This document shows, one piece after another, positions 62,760-64,000 of a stretch of 64,000 nucleotides of DNA. The notes beneath the pieces are model-generated. The model saw only the letters and a program-made list of their open reading frames with translations, was not told the DNA's origin and ran no database searches. The position numbers and the translations under genes are program-made. Source of the DNA: Lottia gigantea (lineage: Eukaryota > Mollusca > Gastropoda > Lottiidae); assembly GCF_000327385.1 (NCBI RefSeq), contig NW_008709716.1, positions 1,624,059 to 1,688,058 on the forward strand, given 5' to 3'. The number at the start of each line of letters is the position of its first letter. Position 1 is the first letter of the stretch.

Positions 62760-64000
62760 TCTATGGATATATATCCCGTCAAATCAAGTTTGGTGTTGTA
62801 CCATGCCATGCAGTATGCAATAAGGACAATTTTGTGTATCTGATTGGCATTAGTTTTGGCAAGGGTTTTGTGAGATCTTTGACTTGACTAGTCATTGTCC
62901 ATGTCAATTTCCATTCTTAACTCTTAGCAAATAAAGTGGCATATTTAACAATGAAGAAAATAATGTGTAATAGAACTCATCAAGACTATGCATGCAACAA
63001 AACATACAAAACTGAATCTGTGTAGGACTAATGATTGCAAATGACTGCTAATGACATAAATGACTTTTGTCTCCATAAAAAAACCTATGTAATTCTGAGA
63101 CTGTAGTAATTTATGATCTTAATCAGAAACAAACTATTGATCATAATCAATAAATGATCAATATTGAATATCAATGAAATATAAAGTATAAATAAGATAT
63201 ACTATCTATATTAAACACAGCACTGTGATATATTACACTTGTGTTATTTTTCTATATCTAATTTCCTGCTGTTTAGAGCTCAACTATCAGTTTCTTTATT
63301 ACATTAATATCCTGTCTAATATACTTACTTGATTAAATTGATCAGAGAAATACAATATTTTACTTCTAATTTACTGCAGATCATTTTATCATTTAATGAT
63401 GCTTAATGATTGATTCAAGCCATTACCTGATATCTTTAAACTAAGTTATCATATTATTTAGTACAAAATGGAGAGAAATAATTAGAAAATTATACACCTT
63501 TGCAATCATCATGTAAAATGAAAACATTTTCATATTTATCTTATTTGAAAGGACCAGACTTTAGATTTGTCATATTAAATAATTCTATAATGAGTGGCAG
63601 GTCAAAAAATGTTTAGTAAAAATGCTGAAGATTTCAGAGGTCCAAATAAATTTCATATTTTAACAAAAAAATTATATAGACAGATAAGGAGAATATATAA
63701 TTTAGTACATTATATAATATTTACAATAAAGATAAGAAACTATGAATATATACGACCCCTAGGTCATCTCACCTGATTTATAAACTTTACTTTAATTCTT
63801 ATATTATGTACTTAAACTTTGATAAGTTAATAAAGAGTACTAAATCAATAAAGAAATATTAAAATTTAGATTGTTTTGAAAGCCAATGACTTAGTTTATC
63901 ATAATGCTATTTGATAATATCTTGATAATATTCAAGACTACAGGTGTTTTAATATCACTGTTGTCATGCAGTTTGATTCCAGTGTTATCATAGTATGTTA
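62760..64000. other. upstream of traced dynein exons, nothing certain
   Basis: AT-rich sequence that should be intron or 5' region of the dynein gene. The start codon exon was not recognised. Confidence 0.4.

Noticed and set aside
63773-63810. 38-bp candidate dynein exon ending VKFINQ with GTGAGA donor
   Set aside because: The phase fits, but the acceptor is poor and the sequence looks like AT-rich noise. Kept out of the feature list.

Overview
The window looks like nuclear DNA of a lophotrochozoan animal, most likely a mollusc. It is AT-rich. Its genes have many short exons and GT-AG introns of a few hundred bases. It carries a complete TMA7 gene, most of an axonemal dynein gene, and mobile elements built like the bivalve 'pearl' repeats (about 165-bp core units beside an ACGG microsatellite). 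There is no prokaryotic or organellar signature. Species is not determinable by eye.

Layout. 1-2030: array of a 24-bp satellite, cut by the window edge. 2030-7560: mostly non-coding, with one clear exon of a rolling-stone-like membrane protein gene on the minus strand and a reversed pearl-like repeat. 7566-14167: a BEL/Pao LTR element on the minus strand with two 554-bp LTRs and a 5-bp target duplication; it is a broken but young fossil. 14173-17419: non-coding, with an old SINE and repeat relic. 17420-19507: TMA7, four coding exons on the plus strand, with a 608-bp inverted-repeat MITE in its last intron. 19508-20658: shared intergenic space between convergent genes. 20659-62609: an axonemal inner-arm dynein heavy chain of the DNAH7/DNAH3/DNAH12 group, minus strand.

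I traced 80 dynein coding exons. Together they give 12,597 nt that stay in frame across every junction and end at the stop codon, so 4,198 residues before the stop. Only the extreme N-terminus and the start codon are missing; they should lie beyond 62.6 kb. All expected parts are present: tail, linker, AAA1 to AAA6, the coiled-coil stalk with its microtubule-binding tip, and the C-terminal domain. The gene appears intact and functional in cilia or flagella. TMA7 is a small ribosome-associated protein and has no functional link to the dynein.

Most interesting signal: several dynein introns hide extra candidate exons that keep the reading frame and have canonical splice borders. A 1.77-kb intron between AAA2 and AAA3 holds up to five mini-exons of 9, 9, 36, 24 and 21 bp. 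An intron in AAA6 holds a 108-bp cassette encoding a basic insert, and an intron in AAA5 a possible 9-bp micro-exon. If used, they would make a family of dynein motor variants. Other points are a GC-AG intron, a near-perfect 184-bp hairpin in an intron, and a SINE lying almost against a splice donor.
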